A program made the position numbers and the translations under genes. Positions 5,991 to 8,355 of a stretch of DNA of 8,355 bases are shown piece after piece; positions within the stretch are counted from its first letter, which is position 1, and the number at the start of each line of letters is the position of its first letter. The notes under the pieces were generated by a model that worked only from the letters and a program-made list of their open reading frames with translations, did no database searches and was not told where the DNA came from. Origin of the DNA: Planctomycetota bacterium (GTDB taxonomy: Bacteria; Planctomycetota; UBA11346); the NCBI GenBank assembly GCA_947470885.1, contig CANIXE010000080.1:1-8355 (forward strand), written 5' to 3'.

Positions 5991-6737
5991 TCAGTCGGCG
6001 CGGATCAGGGCCACCGTGATGTTGTCGATCCCGCCGTTGCGATTGGCCTGGTCCACCAGGGCCAGGCAGGCGTTGTCCAGCGATCTGGCCCGGACCACGG
6101 TGCGTAGGATTTCTTCATCGGTCAGCATGTCACAGAGACCGTCGGAACAGAGCAGATAGATGTCTCCGGGCTGCAGCTCCTCGACGGTGATGTCGACGGT
6201 GATCTGCTCCATCCCCAGGGCCCGGGTGATGATGTTGGCGAGCATCGCCGCCTCATCGCTTTCCGGATCCAGCAGGCCGGCCCGAACCCGTTCCGCCACC
6301 AGACTGTGGTCGCTGCTGATCTGCTCCAGGGTGTCGTCGACGATGCGGTAGATCCGGCTGTCCCCGACATTGGCGGTGATCACCCGGTCGTGCATGAAGG
6401 CGCAGGCCACCAGGGTCGTGCCCATGTCCGCCAGTTCGACATCTTCGAGGGCCCGGACGAGGATGGTGTCGTTGGCGCCGAAGGTGGCGAGCTTCATCGC
6501 CTCGATGACCTTCTCCTCGTCCAGCCATTCCTGGGGTTTGAGCTGGCGGAGGGCGCTGGAGATGTACTGCACCGCCAATTCACTGGCGATGTGGCCTCCG
6601 GCGTGGCCGCCCATCCCGTCACAGACGATGGCCACCCGGTCGGCCACGTCGGCGTACATGCTGTCTTCGTTGTTATTGCGGACCCGGCCCTTGTTGGTGA
6701 GCGCCGCCATCGTCAGTTGCAGGGTCATGGCGCTCAT
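5991..6737 (-). CDS. PP2C-type Ser/Thr protein phosphatase (PrpC/Stp-like)
   Basis: This 248-residue soluble phosphatase has the full set of bacterial PP2C motifs: GRVRNNNEDS (17-26, D25), CDGMGGHAGG (39-48, D40), MGTTLVA (105-111), NVGDSRIYR (123-131), SDHSLV (142-147), SDGLCDML (198-205, D199) and GGIDNITV (235-242, D238). All expected metal-binding Asp residues are present, so it should be an active Mn/Mg-dependent enzyme that removes phosphate from Ser/Thr, typically opposing a Hanks-type kinase. No kinase lies in this window. The ATG at 6737 overlaps the stop of the upstream SpoIIE-type gene in an ATGA, pointing to translational coupling. Two later Met codons (6728 and 6710) could also serve, and the one at 6710 would leave the shortest lead before the first motif. 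No Shine-Dalgarno distinguishes them. The length is typical for the PrpC/Stp group, without a membrane segment or extra domain. Confidence 0.94.
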   Translation of the reverse strand: MSAMTLQLTMAALTNKGRVRNNNEDSMYADVADRVAIVCDGMGGHAGGHIASELAVQYISSALRQLKPQEWLDEEKVIEAMKLATFGANDTILVRALEDVELADMGTTLVACAFMHDRVITANVGDSRIYRIVDDTLEQISSDHSLVAERVRAGLLDPESDEAAMLANIITRALGMEQITVDITVEELQPGDIYLLCSDGLCDMLTDEEILRTVVRARSLDNACLALVDQANRNGGIDNITVALIRAD

Positions 6738-8353
6738 TCGATCATCAGGGCGAGCATCGTCGCATCGTCGGCGGCTTGGCGGGGTCCGCGGAAATGACGC
6801 AGGCGCTCCATGGTTTGTTCGATCACGGTATCCGGGCCCTCTGCGGCGTAGGTGCGGAGGATTTCCTTCAACCGTTCATCTCCGAACTCCTCCTGTTGGA
6901 GGTTCATCGTCTCGGTGATGCCATCGGTGTAGAGCAGGTAGACATCCCCCGATTCCAAGGGAGTGACCAATTCCTCCATGCTGGAACGGAATATCGACCC
7001 GGCCTTCATTCCCACCACCATGCCCCGGGGCTTCAGTTCCCGCTCCTGACCGGTGCCGGGGTTGTGGACGAACACTGGGGTGTGTCCGGCCCGGACCCAG
7101 GTGATCAGCCGGGTATCCAGGTCGAGGACTGCGTAGATCAGACTGATGAAGAGTTTCCCACCCAGGTCATTCGCCAGGGAATCGTTGACCTGGGCGATGG
7201 TCTCAGCCGGTCCGAGTCCCTGGCCAGCGTAGATTTCCAGCGTCTTTTTCGCCATCGACATCACCAGGCCCGCCTGGACGCCATGGCCGCTCACATCCCC
7301 CAGGGCGAAGCCGACCCGTCCATCCGGCAGGTTCACGAACACGTAAAAGTCCCCGGTGATTTCGTCACAGGCGGCAAACCGTGCGGAAAAGCGGATGCCA
7401 GGGATCACCGGCACTTTCTGCATCAGTTTTTCCTGGAGCTTTCGGGCGTGGATCACATCTGAACGGTGAACCTTGGCGGTGGGAATATCGCCGTCGTCCA
7501 TCGCATCCATCCAGGACAGGTTGCCGTCGACGCCGTTGTCAGGTTCGGCGAATGGATCCGCCGCCCGGGAGGGCATGCGATCCACCGCTTTGGCTACGGC
7601 CAAGTTCTGGAGTGGTGTTGGCACGGACACGGGTTGGGCGACCCGGGTGGTGACGGGGGGTTCGGTGGCGAGGATCACCGGAGGGGTCAAGCTGAAGAGG
7701 GGTTCCGCTGGTGGGGAGATCACCGGTCGGTTCAATCGGGTGGTGCTGCGAATTGGCGGAGGCAGGTTGGCCAACGGTGTGGCTACTGGTTGGCCGGCCG
7801 CCACCTGGGCGATCAGTTCCTCGTCAAAGGCATCCCGTCGTCCGGCCCGAAAATGTTCGCATGCGGTCAGCAGGTAGCGGGCCATCGCTTCCGGTGATCC
7901 CCCGCCATCAACGGGATTTCCCAGGCGCAATCCTGGAACTGGCCGGAGATCCAGGGGGCAGATCCACCAGCCGGCTTGGGATTGGTAACGCCAGGCTTGG
8001 AGCTGCAGTTGGCTCCGGACCCATTGGGCGAGTTCAGGAACTTGGCCAATAAATAACTTGGCCCGGAGCACGACATCTTGGGGATGGGTGATGCCTTGAC
8101 GGTACCAGGGACAGGACCGCAGGTGGGTGGACATCGCCTTGATGACGAAACCGTCCAGTTGTCCATTGGTCAGGTGGACGGAACGAATGCATTCCAGGCT
8201 GTTGGGGGAGATCCAATTCCCCTCATCAGTAAACACGCTCCAGGCCTGGTCCTGCTGGGTCAGGAAGGCCAGATCCTCCAGATGCTGCCGCTCGGCCACC
8301 AGGGCGACATCCTGGGTCGCGCCGTTTCCCCCCGCAAAGGGGCGACACGTCAC
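6734..8353 (-). CDS. SpoIIE/RsbU-type PPM phosphatase with a novel N-terminal region, possibly cut at its 5' end
   Basis: The C-terminal part (about 300-539) is a SpoIIE-type PPM phosphatase, the family that dephosphorylates STAS anti-anti-sigma proteins. It opens with the ARKLQEKLMQKVPVIPGIRF linker (303-322) and shows EITGDFYVF (331-339, D335), LGDVSGHG (351-358, D353), RAGHTPVF (421-428), YTDGITET (475-482, D477) and ADDATML (528-534, D529/D530). The metal-binding Asp residues are intact, so it should be active. Residues 185-295 form a Pro-rich, then acidic (WMDAMDDGD), probably disordered linker. Residues 1-175 form a domain I do not recognise, with a CPWY (81-84) and a WICP (130-133) motif, several Trp and a further Cys at 165. 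I see no membrane segment. The first possible start in view is a GTG at 8353, two bases from the window edge, so the true start may lie outside. Its stop overlaps the PP2C start by four bases. Confidence 0.93.
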   Translation of the reverse strand: MTCRPFAGGNGATQDVALVAERQHLEDLAFLTQQDQAWSVFTDEGNWISPNSLECIRSVHLTNGQLDGFVIKAMSTHLRSCPWYRQGITHPQDVVLRAKLFIGQVPELAQWVRSQLQLQAWRYQSQAGWWICPLDLRPVPGLRLGNPVDGGGSPEAMARYLLTACEHFRAGRRDAFDEELIAQVAAGQPVATPLANLPPPIRSTTRLNRPVISPPAEPLFSLTPPVILATEPPVTTRVAQPVSVPTPLQNLAVAKAVDRMPSRAADPFAEPDNGVDGNLSWMDAMDDGDIPTAKVHRSDVIHARKLQEKLMQKVPVIPGIRFSARFAACDEITGDFYVFVNLPDGRVGFALGDVSGHGVQAGLVMSMAKKTLEIYAGQGLGPAETIAQVNDSLANDLGGKLFISLIYAVLDLDTRLITWVRAGHTPVFVHNPGTGQERELKPRGMVVGMKAGSIFRSSMEELVTPLESGDVYLLYTDGITETMNLQQEEFGDERLKEILRTYAAEGPDTVIEQTMERLRHFRGPRQAADDATMLALMIE

Positions 8354-8355
8354 CA

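Noticed and set aside
5446..6159. 237-codon plus-strand open frame
   Set aside because: It is antisense to the isochorismatase-family and PP2C genes, which have complete motifs; it is a composition-driven shadow.
6710..6728. Alternative PP2C starts at internal Met codons
   Set aside because: They are possible, but the ATGA overlap at 6737 is a common coupling signal and nothing better precedes the later Met codons.
6776..7462. 228-codon plus-strand open frame
   Set aside because: It is antisense to the SpoIIE-type catalytic domain, with no motif and no start signal.
8093..8126. Anti-sigma-type zinc finger around HLRSCPWY in the phosphatase N-terminus
   Set aside because: The H-x3-C part fits, but the second Cys of the H-x3-C-x2-C pattern is missing and no upstream ligand is evident. 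I therefore do not call a zinc finger.

Overview
This is a GC-rich, gene-dense bacterial window with seven protein-coding genes. Intergenic gaps run from a 4-nt overlap to 78 bp. I see no RNA gene, mobile element, CRISPR array or long repeat. The Der GTPase at the left edge carries sequence styles that I associate, from memory, with Planctomycetota and the wider PVC group: a switch region reading VDPTPGVTRDR, a DTGGIGIVD segment, and GRRNVGKS instead of GRPNVGKS in the second P-loop. Few genes have a clear Shine-Dalgarno sequence, which fits but does not prove that placement. Treat the taxonomy as inference.

Layout. (1) Bases 1-3387, minus strand: a 660-residue membrane-anchored or secreted protein of unknown function, followed 14 nt downstream by der, a ribosome-assembly GTPase cut by the window edge. 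(2) Bases 3388-3465: a 78-bp divergent intergenic region with several mutually exclusive short hairpins. (3) Bases 3466-5376, plus strand: a Bcp/PrxQ-type peroxiredoxin, a YprB-type RNase H-fold exonuclease that starts 4 nt after it, and, 26 nt further on, a 190-residue protein ending in a STAS-like domain. The STAS gene may have its own promoter and operator. (4) Bases 5377-5400: a convergent junction with a GC hairpin. (5) Bases 5401-8355, minus strand: three genes transcribed leftwards. They are a SpoIIE/RsbU-type phosphatase with an undescribed N-terminal region (open at the right edge), a PrpC/Stp-type PP2C phosphatase overlapping it by ATGA, and an isochorismatase-family hydrolase.

How the genes may work together. 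The most interesting set is the STAS-like protein with two different PPM-superfamily phosphatases a short distance away on the opposite strand. RsbU/SpoIIE-type phosphatases classically dephosphorylate STAS anti-anti-sigma proteins, and PrpC/Stp-type PP2Cs classically reverse Hanks-type Ser/Thr kinases. The locus therefore looks like part of a protein-phosphorylation or partner-switching circuit. Its kinase, its anti-sigma (RsbW-like) component and its output are not in this window. The peroxiredoxin and exonuclease genes look like housekeeping or stress functions, and any link between them and the signalling genes is only positional.
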